From Nyssa sinensis (Eukaryota > Streptophyta > Magnoliopsida > Cornales > Nyssaceae), in NCBI GenBank assembly GCA_008638375.1, contig CM018046.1, positions 1,226,501 to 1,290,500 on the forward strand: a stretch of 64,000 bases of DNA, given 5' to 3'. Under the pieces are notes generated by a model, which searched no databases, was not told the DNA's origin, and saw only the letters and a program-made list of their open reading frames with translations. A program made the position numbers and the translations under genes. Positions 45,330 to 58,600 of this stretch are shown here, in pieces; position 1 is the first letter of the stretch; each line of letters starts with the position of its first letter.

Positions 45330-45568
45330 AATAAATTCTCAAAAATTTAAAATTATATTAATATTGATAACAAATTTGTATAATAAATACCTATTACATC
45401 ATATTTTTAAAACTAGAATACTATGACTAGAAAATCATAACTCTTATCCTTATCTTAATCCTAATAAAATAAAGAATTCTATTTAAAATAATATATATAT
45501 ATAATATTTATATAAATAATAAATTTGAAATAAAGCTCAAATTTGTAAACAAAAAAAAAAAATCCTAC
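45330..45568 (-). repeat. LTR-like repeat, copy 1
   Basis: It shares TTTAAAATTATATTAATATTG, TTACATCATATTT, a GAAAATCATAACTC block, ATCCTAATA and CTCAAATTTGTAAAC with 46605-46835, in the same orientation. Read on the minus strand the order is an AT-rich leader, a stretch with ATAAGAGTTATGATTTTC, then a weak TATA-like region. That suits a short LTR, but terminal TG..CA ends were not fixed. Confidence 0.55.
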
Positions 45569-46604
45569 GATTACTCTGACTTTCCGTAATTATCCAAAAT
45601 AATTTCAACCAAATCAACGGCAAATTCCGTAGCAATTTTTAATGCTACGGAGTTTTTGCTATTGTTTCCTTTGATTGTAATTAAAGTGATTTGGCCAAGC
45701 AATTTGCGAAGAGAAAAGTTCCTTCCTATCTTCTAATCCTAAAGCAAGAGTATCCCAAGGTGGATTCCTCTTATTTTTGTTGTTGGTGTCCATAACTGGC
45801 TCGTAAGACTGGCAAAATGGATGGATAAGACAAGTTGAAAATTGGTCACATCGTAAATGAATTGAACTCATATTTGATTCAGAATTAACGAGATTAATTA
45901 TGAGTCAAATTAAATATGAATTGGGTTAATCCAAATTCAACCCGTTAGTCTAAATTTAAAATTTTAACCCAAATTCTAACCAAATTATCAAACATAAGAT
46001 CCAACATTTTTATTTCGCAATGACAATCCAATTTCTATAATCAAGAGGACTTCAATAATCATGTTTCATAATTAAAGGTAATAAGAGATTTTTCTATAAT
46101 TACCACAAGATTGACCATTAATTGCTACTGTTCCCAGCTCCTAATTGCCAGCAAATTTTTAAGGTTACAAGGAAAATTACATTTTATCCTTTGTGATTAG
46201 TCCCATTTTTACATTATTTCTATAATTAAAAAATTAACACTTAATTCTCCTGAAATTAAGACTAAAGTGAAATCGTCAATTTTTCTGTCAAAATATACGT
46301 GTATCTTTCACACATTAAATATATGAATTATTATAGTTTGATCCATATCAAGAAAGGAATATTTGCACTTTTATACCCTACGTTTTGGGAAGGAGGTGGG
46401 AGTATTTTCGTCTTTTGATGGTTTTGTCAATGGTATTAATGATTTTATTTTAGTTTTAACGACAAAGAATGTAAATGTCCACTTTTTTATTACAAAAAGA
46501 GTTATGAAAAAACAAGCCTAATTACAAGAGTTGAGTAATTTCTCCTATAAAAAACTTGATTAGAAGGCACACATATATGCATTTTTAAATTCTATGAATA
46601 TATA
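45569..46604. other. sequence between two LTR-like repeats
   Basis: No coding region is recognisable. It could be the interior of a small non-autonomous LTR element bounded by the two repeats, or unrelated sequence. A TTACAT/GTAAATGT-bearing stretch at 46170-46500 hints at another small repeat. Confidence 0.35.
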
Positions 46605-46835
46605 TTTAAAATTATATTAATATTGATAAAAAAAAATTACATTGTAAAAACCTATTACATCATATTTATAGAGTTAAAATGCTACTATTTTGACTTGAAA
46701 ATCATAACTCCTATCATTATTGTAATCCTAATAGAATAAAGAATCCTACTTAAAATAGAAAAAAAAATATTTTTATCTAAAATAACAAATTTGAAATAAG
46801 CTCAAATTTGTAAACAAAAAAAAAAAAAATCTACT
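46605..46835 (-). repeat. LTR-like repeat, copy 2
   Basis: It is in the same orientation as copy 1. On the minus strand it reads GGATTCTTTATTCTATTAGG, then TAACTCTATAAATATGATGT (a TATA-like box) and AATAGGTTTTTACA. These features suit an LTR promoter. Confidence 0.6.
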
Positions 46836-46899
46836 ACAATTCAAAAATAAATATTATTATTTTTAGGATATCAAGTCTATCTTACATTAAAATCAAGGA

Positions 46900-47690
46900 A
46901 ATTAGAATTGCCTTGATCCTCTTAGCATTCTCATTAAACTAAACAAGATATGTTGTTTCATATTAATTGATAATTTTTGTTGTGTAGTCCCACATGATCA
47001 TCAAAGAAAAGTAAGGTTCATAGGTCCCCATCTTCTCTTCTGCTGTTTCTTTTTTTGTTTTCATCAATAAACTGATAGGGTCCATGCCAGACCCCTGCCT
47101 GCATTGGGTGTTCATTGATTGTACATGTGCATGTGTGTGTATAAATAGTGGGAGGCTTTGCATGCATTGCCATGTAAAACCAAATTAATTAAGACAAAGT
47201 TTATCAATCAACATGAGATTGTGTTAAAGTGCTAGAACATATCTTTTAGAAAAAATAAAAAAATTCCAAAACTTTTCTTCTAATAACAAGGGGAGAGTAA
47301 ATTAAAAATTTAAGGCTATGTTTATTTAGGTTTTCAAAAATAAATTTTTAATTTTAAAATAATTTTTTATAATTTAAATTATCATATATCCAAATGTATT
47401 TTTACAGTTTTTAAAAAATTAATTATAAAATTTTCAAAAATATTTTTAAAAAAATTATATCTGAATCACTATCTAAACACAGTCTAAAATTGTTGAAACT
47501 ACTATAAATGACGAGGTTGCAAATATCACACCATTACACGTACATCATTACGAAAGACTCACAAGAAATCAAAAGAAAATAAGTGAAGTATATTTTTGAA
47601 AATATTGCTCAAAAAATTAGTAAAAAGGTTACGTACTCAAAAAACATGATTATGGCAACAATAATCATTAACAATGTTGAATGTCTAGAT
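46900..47690. other. repeat segment and AT-rich intergenic sequence
   Basis: 46900-47045 matches 41050-41365 and contains the empty site of the MITE at 41083. The rest to 47690 is AT-rich, with a TATAAATAG word near 47141. No gene is supported. Confidence 0.45.
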
Positions 47691-47954
47691 TTTTAGGTAA
47701 ATAATGACAATGGACATGCCTCTTTACCCACTGTCACTTTAAAATCCATACCACTTGTGGAAGCTTTGAGCAACGTGACACGATTTTCTATGAGTGAAGG
47801 AGTAAAATACACGGATCCACTTCTTGAAAAAGGAATAAATTATAATTTGAGATATAAAGTTACATATCATGTTTATCCACACATGCATGGAAACGCGAAG
47901 CCAGATCTTACAAGGAAGCAAATTGGTGGACCGGGCAAGACTCAAAGCACGTAA
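47691..47954 (+). CDS. unidentified open exon, possibly a last exon or gene fragment
   Basis: After an acceptor-like ATTTTTAG (to 47697) the frame is open to a TAA at 47952-47954, about 85 codons. It includes TVTLKSIPLVEALSNV, SEGVKYTDPLLEKGINYN and LRYKVTYHVYPHMHG. The codon content is richer than the AT-rich surroundings and the residues are balanced, so it looks like real coding sequence. No ATG starts the frame and no upstream exon was found. I do not recognise the family. It may be the 3' remnant of a gene whose 5' part was lost. Confidence 0.3.
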
Positions 47955-48059
47955 TCTATTGCTTGTATTCTTTCATAATATGCTTGGATTCAAGGTCAAG
48001 TTGATCGTGTTAACTCAAGAATGAATTCTTTTTAAGTGAGAGAATATGATGTAGGACAT

Positions 48060-48510
48060 TTACGGTATTTGTTAAAATATATATTTTGTTTCAGAATTAT
48101 TTTAGGGGAAATAATGTTATTCTTATCATAAAATTTTATTAAATTTTCTTACATGTTAACGTGATTATTGGGATGCTAGTCAATTAAGTATCTTAAACTC
48201 ACCTGACATGACTAGCACTAAGAAACTGAATTTACTAGTACCCGAATAACTATCTGAGCAGGTAAAATGTTATGGTGAGTATAGTATTATTCTTTTAGGA
48301 GTTTATTGTTTAAAAATTTATATTTATCTCAACTTGGTTATTTTAGATAAAATATTTATTATCTTTATTGTTTAATATTCAAAATAGGATTCTTAATTCT
48401 ATTAAAATTAGAATAAAGATAAGAGTTACAGTTTCTTAATCAAAATAATAGTATTATAGCTCTATAAATATGATGTAATAGGGTTTTTTAGGAACAAATA
48501 CTAAAAAGTC
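48060..48510 (+). repeat. inverted LTR-like repeat (copy 3) with a MITE inserted
   Basis: AATAGGATTCTTAATTCTAT, ATAAGAGTTACAGTTTCTTA and CTCTATAAATATGATGTAAT at 48385-48485 are the reverse complement of the repeats at 45330 and 46605. A 186-bp MITE (48107-48292) splits the element. Confidence 0.6.
48107..48292. mobile_element. 186-bp MITE inserted in the LTR-like repeat
   Basis: The left end GGAAATAATGTTATTCTTA and the inverted right end GAATAATACTATACTCACC match imperfectly and continue into CATAAAATTTTA / CATAACATTTTA. TTTTAGG flanks both sides (48100-48106, 48293-48299). The type is likely Mutator-like, but the duplication length is ambiguous by a few bases. Confidence 0.6.
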
Positions 48511-49397
48511 TTTAAAATAATTTTTTCAATCCAAAATGTACATGATATATTTTTTTCTATCTAACAGATCCAAAAAAGAAACGTTTAATACAAAAAAGTT
48601 TAATTGTTAATTTTCATCTTAATACCGTTAAAAAATATTATTAATTAGACCAAAATAACATTCAAGATACATTTTAAAAAATATTAAATAATAGATACAA
48701 CAAATTCTTCAATCAAAAAAAAAAACATTTTTTATTTATCTAGAATGCTTAAAAAAATTACTTTATAAAATGTTATGATTTTTTGGAATTAAAAATTTTA
48801 TTTTATATATTTTTTAGAATCTTTTTTCTAAAAGATATCTTGAAGGTTATTTTAGTATAACCAGTAATATTTTTTAACAGTGTTAAGATAAAAGTTAACA
48901 ATTAGACTTTGTTTGTATTAAAAGTTTTTTTTTAAAACTTTTTAGATAAAAAAAAATGTATCATGAATTTTTTAGAATGAAAATTTCATTTTAGGAATTT
49001 TTTTATTATTTTTTTCTTTTTTTTATTCAATTTTTTATTTATAATAATATAATTTTAAATTTGAAAAAATTTATTATCTTTATAGGTTGATTGTTCTCTA
49101 TAATGAATATTGACATTTACCATATCCATCCTTTCATGTTTTCTTCTACATTACATGCCCAACACAGAAGTGTTTTCACCCAATCATCTTGCAACCTTAT
49201 TATAAGAGACCCTGATTTTCAATGACAATAATAACGAAAAACTAAAAAATAAATAAATTATTATTGTAGTGAACTTTTTTCCATCAACTGCTGAGTCATC
49301 TCAAACACATTTTGAACAAAGCTAACTCCTGCTTAGCGCAAAGCTCAACAATTTTTTTCAAAGAAAATAAATATTTAGTTCTAGAGTAACGCCAAGA
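48511..49397. other. AT-rich stretch, no gene
   Basis: Two segments (48540-48700 and 48830-48990) look roughly inverted to each other: TTTTTTTCTATCTAACAGAT and CATTTTAAAAAATATTAAAT words against ATATTTTTTAACAGTGTTAA and TTTAGATAAAAAAAAATGTA. This may be another fold-back repeat. No coding region is seen. Confidence 0.35.
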
Positions 49398-49798
49398 TAC
49401 CGTTATTCATATTCGAGAATTTATGTAAATTTCATATAATATTAAAATATGAGTAATTAGGAGCGATAAATGTTATTCAGACTCGTCAATTCATTCTAAC
49501 CTGCCTACTAATTAACGAATATAGATAACTCATTTAGTTAACGATTCATAAACAGATTAGGTAATAAGAAACTCGTTAATTTAACGGGTCATAAACATAC
49601 CGTTATCCATATTTAAGTATTTATGTAAATTTCATATAATATTAAAATATGAGTAATTAGAGGCGATAAATGTTATTCAGACTCGTCAATTCATCCTAAC
49701 CTGCCTACATAATTAACGAATATAAATAATTCATTTAGTTAACGAATCATAAACAGATTAAGTAATAAAAAACTCGTTAATTTAACGGGTCATAAACA
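49398..49798. repeat. two-copy tandem repeat, 200-bp unit
   Basis: Unit 1 is 49398-49597 and unit 2 is 49598-49798. Both start TACCGTTAT and end ACGGGTCATAAACA. They differ at about ten positions (for example TAGATAACTC against TAAATAATTC). It is a recent local duplication of AT-rich sequence rich in TTAACG words. Confidence 0.9.
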
Positions 49799-50832
49799 GA
49801 TTGAATATAAATATTTGACAAATTAAAAATAAGTACTTGATTAACGGATGCTTACAAATCAATTTGTCCAAGAGACAACCCCTAGGCCTTTGACGATCAC
49901 CTGTCGCTTCCATGATACCAATTGATGTTTTCTCAAGTTACTGTGTATATATATATATATATATATATTCTTATACCTATCCATGTTATATAGTATTTAT
50001 TGCTAGAGCTTTTTTTTTTTTCTTTTCAAAAAGAATAATTAATAACTGAGGTCACTAAGGAGAAAGAGATGGAAGGGTCTCAATAATTACAATAACTACC
50101 GTCTAGTGGACCTGTTTTTCAAGAGATTCTTTAATGGGAGTGGACTTCCACGCCAACCTCTCAAATAAATTTAATTAATTCAGTCTTAAGTAAAAAAAAT
50201 GTTTATCTGCCGACAACTGTAATAAATGAATTATTAATTATTCAAATTCCATAAAAGCCATACAACACTAATGATTTATTGAAAGTTTAGTCCATTATTA
50301 GAGTTTTATTGAAAGTTTAGTCCATTATTAGAGTTAATAGTATTAAGTCTTTACTGATTTTTTCTTTCTTTCTTAAAAGGACTTAAATTATTTTTTTATT
50401 ATTGAAAATAAGTAAGTAATGTCATTGAACCACTGCTTCAACCATATTAAAAGTAAACTAATAAAAAAAAATAGGGAGAAATGAATCTTTCCAGCGATAT
50501 TATTTAAATAAAGATAAATGTCCCATCTTATAAACTACCTTCTCACAAAAAGTGTGAGCTATTAGTGGTTTTTACCGTTGTGAAAATGTAGACTGCAAGA
50601 TGAGATAATTGAGGTGAGATGTTAATCATTGCTAATATAAATTTACTATTTATTGTTTGAAATAGTATTTTATAGAGGAGCATTATTTAAAAAAATAATG
50701 TTATAATTTCTAAATTTGTATCTCATATAACATGACACCAATGTATCATTGCATTATTAGTAATACTTTAAATTGCATAATTAATATGGTATAACGATAT
50801 ATTACCACATTAGTATCATGTCCCTTGAATTA
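49799..50832. other. intergenic stretch, no gene
   Basis: It contains a (TA)n tract at 49945-49968 and a short tandem copy, TTTATTGAAAGTTTAGTCCA, near 50275-50325. From 50680 to 50820 words such as ATAATGTTATAATT suggest another small MITE. Confidence 0.4.
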
Positions 50833-51905
50833 GAGTAGCAATTCGTGTTCACGTGTCGTGTTCAAGTTGTGTCAAGACATATATTATGAAAATAGTATCA
50901 ACCCAATTAACTAAATGTATCAATTTCTCCGATCCGAATACGACTCGTTTATTAAACAAGTTAACACGACACAACTTGACTAACCCATGTAATAAATAAG
51001 TCGTGTCAAATCGAATAACCCGACCCGACATGAATAATCTGTTTGATATGAATGACTTGTTTTAATAAAAAAAAAAATTAGCAAATGATGTTTCATCTAA
51101 GCTATTTGACAAAACTAAATATCGATATAAAAAGTTTCTTCCAAAAAGACAGTTAAAAAATCCTTCCAAAACTATTTTCAAAAAGATATTAACTGATTTA
51201 TATTTATTACCATTTTTTTTAAAAGATAATTAATGTAGTCTACTTTAACAACATTATTTTAGGGAGAGAGAAAGAAGAGTAATATATGATTTAGTAAATT
51301 TAATGACATTATTTTAGAATATTTAAAGAGATTACAAGACTATTATGCTTAATTAATATAATCTTATTTATTAAATTAGTAATTATTTTATTAGGATTTA
51401 CTTTGTGATCTATATGATCTCATTAAATTTATTATTAAATTGATAAAGATAAATTAAAAAAAAGTTTATTTTCTTTTTAAATTATTATATTTATATTAAT
51501 AGTTATACATTTATGTTCATGATTAAAGTTAATAATTACATTACCTAATAATTAATATGTTTTTAAAATTCTTTTATAGTATTACTATTAAATAGAGTAA
51601 AATACCTATATAATCGTGTTAATTTCGGGTTAATTGATTAAAGGTGCCAATTTCGTGTTAACATGTCAATTTAGAATTAATACGTTAAACGTGTCATTTT
51701 CAAATCACAGGTCATTAGACATATTTCAATAAACGGGTAAATTTCGGGTTTACCCGAACACAACACGAATAATAATCGTGTTTGATCCGAACACGATTAA
51801 GCCTAATCTAAAAGATCAAACACAATTAAGCCTAATCTAAAACCTACTAAATTCGCTTCATTTTCGAATCGTGTTCACAAATCGTATCTAACATTGCCTG
51901 CCCTA
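50833..51905. repeat. repeat with CGTGTT-rich, roughly inverted ends
   Basis: The left end (GCAATTCGTGTTCACGTGTC, AACCCGACCCGACATGAA) and the right end (TAAACGGGTAAATTTCGGGT, GAATCGTGTTCACAAATCGT) read as diverged reverse complements. The middle is AT-rich. This is the look of a non-autonomous DNA element, but its exact ends and target duplication were not found. Confidence 0.4.
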
Positions 51906-53423
51906 CCCTTGAGATAAAAATTTTAAAAATATAATATTATTATATTTGACATAGGTTTAGCAAGGCTCTATTCAATTCTTACCTTTTATTACTAATACAA
52001 TTACTACCTAATAATGCATTTATTACTATACATTTATCTCTCTTTTATTTTTGTGGGTTTGGCTTGTCTCCGTTTCAACTAGAAATTGAAAAATTAAGTA
52101 GGATTTAATTTTCTTTACATTAATTGATCCCACTCCCATGAGAGAGAGAGAGAAATGACTAATTTTGTGATTTTAAATATTTTTTAGAACTTTATATCTT
52201 ATGTTTTCCTCGACTACAAAAACACTATTCTATTTATATAGTTTTGTAAATTGTTTGACTCGATTGTAATAAAATTAATTATAATACATAAATTGTAACA
52301 TTTCATTACTTTTATAAAAAAACAGAAAAGAAAAAGAAACAAGAGTGGCAACAGCTGCAACTTGTTTCTGCATTTTCTTACCCCTTGCAAGTTGCACCCT
52401 TAACAATTACAATTATTCATAACAATGCCATTATTCTACTTATATCTCCCTATATCCCTAATAAAAGTAATATAAAAACAATGAAGCACTTAATTTTGCT
52501 TTGCTCCTTTTCTTTTATTTCATCAATTTCAATAAAATTATATTTTCCTACTCTTACATGGTATTTACCAAACTCTTTGTAGCATATGGTAAAATATATT
52601 TGATGCTTATTTCTAGCTTGGATCTCACAATTACTATCCACATTAACTTTACCACCTAATTAAATACTAGTAAGAGTCATTTAATTATTTTGGTCAATAT
52701 TAAATGATTGACATATTATTAATTTCAAATTAAGTTTAATATTTTAAAATTATATTGACAATATTTAGCTCCAAAATCGAATACATGTTTTAACCATAAT
52801 TGAATGCATGATACATTAAAATTGTGATATGTACGTGTAGATAAACAAAGATTACTCCTATCTGATTTGAAACCGAGCAAAGTCGAAATAATATTTATCA
52901 ATTTGTGATAGTGATGCATTCTTATTTGAATACATTTTTTAAATGGTTACAAAGAGAATTTTTTTATATAAAATTTGTTTTCAACAGTGATATAAAAATA
53001 ATATTTTTAAAACTACATGACATTCTGATGAATATTTTATTTTTAAGCATTAAAATTTTAAACATGTCATGTCATCTTTGTAAAAAAAATTATGTACATA
53101 ACTCTTACTACTAATACTATTTTAGAGAAATTTTATTGTCTGCACTGGAACTCATAGCTACTACTCTGATTCAAGGGATTTGAACATTTTTTATTTTAAG
53201 AAAATGTCTTATAAAAAAATGATTTATCAACTTTCTACTGAGATCTAATCTTGACATGGTAATAATAAAATTATGCCATTTTAGTGTAAAAATTATGAAT
53301 ATAAGACTCTATACATTTAGTATTTTTAGATCTTGGATTGGTAGGAATAAGTTATGGCGAACTTATTGTAAATCATTTTTTTTTATTTTTATATATTTGA
53401 AATGTAATCGTTTTTGGGATATA
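51906..53423. other. AT-rich intergenic stretch, no gene
   Basis: Only low-complexity AT sequence and short chance frames are seen. A TTACCTTTTATTACTAATAC stretch near 51980 and a TAGTAATTGTGAGATCC-like stretch (minus strand) near 52630 may be ends of a small element. Confidence 0.35.
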
Positions 53424-53900
53424 TTACACTTACATTTTTTGAGATTTATGATAATTATACTGATTTTTTTTAAGATTTTTAAAATTATACTGATCTTATA
53501 TACTTTACCTAAAAATATACAAATACAATTTTTTTGTCAAATTTTTATTTCAAAATGATGAAATTGTCAATTTTATTTGTTTTTTTTATAATTTTATAGT
53601 TTTGACTAATTTTTTTAATTTTTATTTTATTTAAAATCAAATTTAAAATAAATAACTTATTTTTATTTCATATAAAAATAAATTTCAAATTTTTTTAAAT
53701 CTTTATTTAAAAAATTAAAAAGAATTAGTCAAAATTTTAAAATTTGAAAAAAGAAATGTGAAAGATATAGTTTTATTATTTTGAAAAAAAAATTGACAAA
53801 GAATATATATATATGTATATTTTTAAATAAAATAAAAAATTAATATAATTTAAGAAATTTCAAAAAAAAAATCAATATTATTGTTACAAACATCATGAAT
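53424..53900. repeat. long fold-back (palindromic) element, copy 4
   Basis: TTGAGATTTATGATAATTAT on the left and TTCAAAAAAAAAATCAATAT on the right, with ATGATGAAATTGTCAATTTT and TTTTATTATTTTGAAAAAAA further in, match the layout of copies 1-3. It is more AT-drifted and so probably older. Confidence 0.6.
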
Positions 53901-54289
53901 GAATGATCAGAATAATTTACTAATATTCTTATCGGAAAATAAAAAAAAGAAGGAAGAAATGAAAAATGCCCAGCCGAGCGCACACATTGGACTTTAACCA
54001 AGCTTACAGAAGATCCGAGCTCAGTTGAAAAAGTAGAGTAGGAAAAAGAGGCGAAAGTGCCAAAAAAATAAATAATAAAAAAGAAAGTAGAAGACCCGAA
54101 GAAATTTTAAGGTACAACTCTAAGTCAATTAAATTTAACAAAGGTACTAATTACAACACGACACGGTTCCCGAACTTATATGTTTGATTGGGTTGTTGTA
54201 AGTTCTTTGTGACAGCATGTGTTCTTACCTCTACCACAGTTATTGAGACAGCAGTGTGGTAGGGAGATAGAACCCTGCGGACAGCCACC

Positions 54290-54297
54290 TATAAAAG
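54290..54297 (+). promoter_or_regulatory. TATA box of the TOPLESS-related gene
   Basis: TATAAAAG lies in CACCTATAAAAGGGC, followed 20-60 bp later by a GA-rich leader (GAGAGAGAAAAAAGTAAAG). Transcription probably starts near 54320-54330. Confidence 0.65.
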
Positions 54298-54319
54298 GGC
54301 GTTCTAGAGAGAGAAAAAA

Positions 54320-55268
54320 GTAAAGAAAAAGATAGAGAGAGAAAGACAGAGTACAAAAGGATGTGCAACATGTGTTGCTGCAGAGAAAAGAGGTTCTTCT
54401 GAAAACCCTAGCTTTGTTTCTTCTGGTTCACCAGTAAGGCCGCCTCTTCTTCCTATGTTCATTTGAATACAAATTTGTTTTCATGGATTCAGATCTGAAG
54501 TAGCTCGTCTCTGAAGTTCTTACGAATTTGTTCTCTCTCGGTTCCGGTGAATTTTTAGGGAGAAACGAGGTTTTACTGGTTTGTGCATGTTTTTTGGGTC
54601 ATATAATTGATTTTCTGCAGAGAAATTTGAGACTGTTTTAAAGTTCATTTTCAAGAAGTCGTGGGATATGGTTGTGTGGTAAAGAAGGTAATCTGTGGTT
54701 GTGGTGTGTTTGGTCTGGTGGTTTCATTTATTGCCGTGAGATTCTGAGAAATTAAGGAAACTACAGTTGTGTTTTGGTGTTTGATAGTGGAAGCAAAATA
54801 AGGTTGCTTTGTATGTTATTTGTGAAATTTGAAGTTAAAGGATTGATTTTGACGACCAACGTATTGGCACACCATAATTGGTATTTCTAGCACTGGCATT
54901 CTCAATCTTTTGCATATTGGTGTGGTAATTCAAGGATTTTTCGACAATTTATTGCCTGATATCGATTCGAGTTATTTGGTAAAGTGATATAAATTGGGTG
55001 TTTGTGAGTGCAGCAGTTGAGAAGAGAAACTCAAAATTACCATGGTCGTTTATTTCTATGTAGTTTTCTAACTGACCTAGACAGAATTAGAAGCGAAAGC
55101 CGCTTATATTTGCATAGAAGTTGCTAGAATTGAAGAGGTTAGATAAGGCTGATCTTGTTCCAAGGGATCTAAATTCTATTCTGCAGTTACTGCGTTTTGT
55201 TCTATCCATTTGTTGTTTGATTCTGAATATTTGCGCTGGAGTGGTTAGGGAATCCGGGACCGGGAACC
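54320..55268 (+). other. 5'UTR and probable 5'UTR intron of the TOPLESS-related gene
   Basis: The leader exon appears to end at CACCA|GTAAGG (donor at 54434). Acceptors are possible at 55186 (TTCTGCAG) or near 55013 (GTGCAG). An intron in the leader is common in this gene family. No upstream ATG-initiated frame of note was identified. Confidence 0.5.
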
Positions 55269-55651
55269 ATGTCGTCCTTGAGTAGGGAACTGGTTTTCTT
55301 AATCTTACAGTTCTTAGATGAAGAGAAGTTCAAGGAAACAGTCCATAAGTAAGTCTGTTTCTTACTTGATGTTTTTCATTTCACCTTTCTTTGGTTGCTA
55401 ACTGTAGGAAATGGAAATGTGATAAATCTTGAATCTTAGATTTTTTTCATGATTTGGGCCCGAGGAAATAGAAACAGCAACTAAACTAAGACTAATAAAC
55501 TATTTGCATTAGTTGGGTCAAGTTGAAATTTTTGGATGCTAGACCAACACAAAACATTAGTTCATGTTTTTAGATGGTTTCCTAGATTATACTTATAAAA
55601 AAAAAAGTTGGTTTCCTGAATTACCAAATGGAAGGGTCTTTTTTTTATAAA

Positions 55652-55699
<48 letters not shown>

Positions 55700-58600
55700 A
55701 TATATATATACATATACATATATCTATACTTGAAGAGAAACTAATTGGCTTGATTGGTATAACACTTCTCTTATTTTGGAACTGCACGCATATATTAGGC
55801 TGGAGCAAGAATCCGGTTTTTTCTTCAACATGAAATACTTCGAGGATCAAGTCCAAGCAGGTGAATGGGATGAGGTTGAACGCTATTTATGCGGCTTCAC
55901 TAAGGTTGAGGACAACCGCTATTCGATGAAGATTTTCTTTGAAATAAGAAAACAAAAATATTTGGAAGCTCTTGATAGGTAAGTCTTATGGTTGTTATCT
56001 ATGGTATCTTTTGATGAGATTCTCGTTATTTAAAATTTTTGAACAACTTCTAATATTGTACTTACCAGGCATGACCGGGCAAAAGCTGTTGAGATTCTTG
56101 TGAAGGATCTCAAGGTGTTCGCCTCTTTCAATGAAGAACTTTTTAAGGAGATCACCCAGCTACTCACCCTTGACAATTTTAGGTACAAAATTCAGCCATT
56201 AGCCAATAATACGGTTTGCAATCTCTTATCTTAATACCTTTTCTATTTTTTGCATCATGTCATTAGGCAGAATGAGCAGCTTTCGAAGTATGGGGACACA
56301 AAATCGGCAAGAAATATCATGCTGGTTGAACTAAAGAAGCTTATAGAAGCAAATCCATTGTTTCGCGACAAGCTTACATTTCCCACATTCAAAGCTTCGC
56401 GGTTGCGGACACTGATAAATCAGAGGTTCCATATCATTTTATTTTATTTTTTTATTTTTAAATTTGATAAGCCACTTTTTTTAAAAAAAAAAAAAATGAG
56501 AGTTTGCTAATGAGTTGCTTAATGGATTGCACTTGTTTAATTAATTTTTTTTTTTTTCACTCTTATTACTTTTTTATTATTATTACGTTGATTATAAAAA
56601 TTCTACTTTGTTTGGGGTTTTCAGTCTTAATTGGCAGCATCAACTTTGCAAGAACCCACGTCCCAACCCTGATATCAAAACACTTTTTACTGATCATACT
56701 TGCGCTTCTAGTAATGGGACTCGTGCTCCTCCGCCGACTAATAGCCCTCTTGCTGGACCTGGTCCTAAAGCAGGGGCTTTTCCTCCTATTGGGGCCCATA
56801 GTGTATGTAGAAATGCATTTGCTTACCAGCAGATTGAAAATTTTATTACCTTCAAAATTTCACCCAGTTCAGGCTTTCTTATCTGCAGCCATTCCAGCCT
56901 GTTGTTTCTCCACCCCCGAGTGCCATAGCAGGGTGGATGTCTAGTACTAGTCCTTCCATACCTCATTCCGCTGTTGCAGCAGGTCCCCCTGGTCTTGTGC
57001 AGCCTCCTGGTGCAGGTCAGTTCTCTCACTTGTCAGTGCGTATTTATCTACTATTCCCTTTAAGAAATGCAGTGGTTTGACTGATCAAAAAGATATTCAG
57101 TGGTTTGACTGATCAGAGAGATACAGTGGTTTGTTCAGGCTGTTAACTAAATGTTGAATGTTCTAATGGCTGTAGTTGCATTCCTAAAACATCCAAGGAC
57201 CCCCCCAGGTGCTCCTGGAATGGATTATCAAACAGCTGATTCAGAGCACTTGATGAAACGTATTCGTACTGGCCAATCTGATGAGGTGTGGAAAAATGAA
57301 AATAGCATGTCACTCGTATTTACAACAAATTTTCGTTTGTTGCTTGAGATTGTTGTTTGACTTTTTATTTGGCTACTTTATTTTTTTTATTGCATATTAC
57401 ATGCTCAAATATTTTGTGTAGGTTTCTTTTTCTGGTTCAACACATCCTCCCAATATTTATTCAACAGATGACCTTCCGAAAAATGTTGTACGGAACCTTA
57501 ACCAAGGATCAAATGTGATGAGCATGGACTTTCATCCACAACAACAGACTGTTCTTCTAGGTTGATGCTTGAATGGCCTTTTTCACCTGTATTAAAATTT
57601 TGACAACTAAATTATTGTGTTGTATCTCTGATCAATGCAACATAATAGAAATAAAAATAAATAAAAAGGGTTGTATACTATAAGACACAAAAGGCCTTGA
57701 TATCTAAATTTTTTATCGGCTTTGCTATTGCCTTTTAGTTGGAACAAATGTTGGTGACATTAGCATTTGGGAAGTTGGATCTCGAGAAAGGTTAGCGCAT
57801 AAAAACTTCAAGGTTTGGGATATTTCAGCTTATTCCATGCCATTGCAGGTGAGAGTTTCGTTGGCTATCAGTCCATATATATTTTATTATTACTGGAAAT
57901 GTTTTTTTATTCAAGATGGATATCATGTCATTTTTGTAATGAAACCTCAATTGAATTTCCAGACAACCTTGGCGAAAGATGCCACAATATCTGTTAATCG
58001 ATGCATATGGGGCCCAGATGGATCTATTCTTGGTACAATTAAAAGTTCAATTTTTTATTACCTACATTTCTTCTTACTCTTTTAGATGTTCTACTCTACG
58101 GATTGTGTTTTATTGCTCTTATGTGTTTCCTCTTTATTAGGCGTTGCCTTTTCGAAGCACATTGTTCAAATATATACATACAATCCAGCTGGAGAATTGA
58201 GACAGCACTGGGAAGTAAGTTTGTTTACTTGGGCATATTGTTTTCAATTGTTATACCAAGGTTCAAGCACTTGATGACTGTTTCCTTTTTGTAGATTGAT
58301 GCACATATTGGTGGCGTTAACGATATTGCCTTTGCTCATCCTAATAAGCAACTTTGTATTGTCACATGTGGTGATGACAAGACAATTAAGGTATCAAACT
58401 CCTGAGCTTGATACGGTTTTGGAATAGCAAAATTGAATTTCCTCATGGACCTCTTTGTATAATAGGTGTGGGATGCTGTAGCTGGGCGCAGGCAGCATAT
58501 ATTTGAAGGCCATGAAGCTCCTGTATATTCTGTCTGTCCTCACTATAAAGAAAATATTCAGGTAAATTTCCTCAAGAGCTTGATTGCTCTCTGTTTCCTT

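Noticed and set aside
52385..53558. Several 60-100 codon frames on both strands
   Set aside because: The region is extremely AT-rich, the translations are rich in F, I, N and K with no motif, and part lies in fold-back copy 4.
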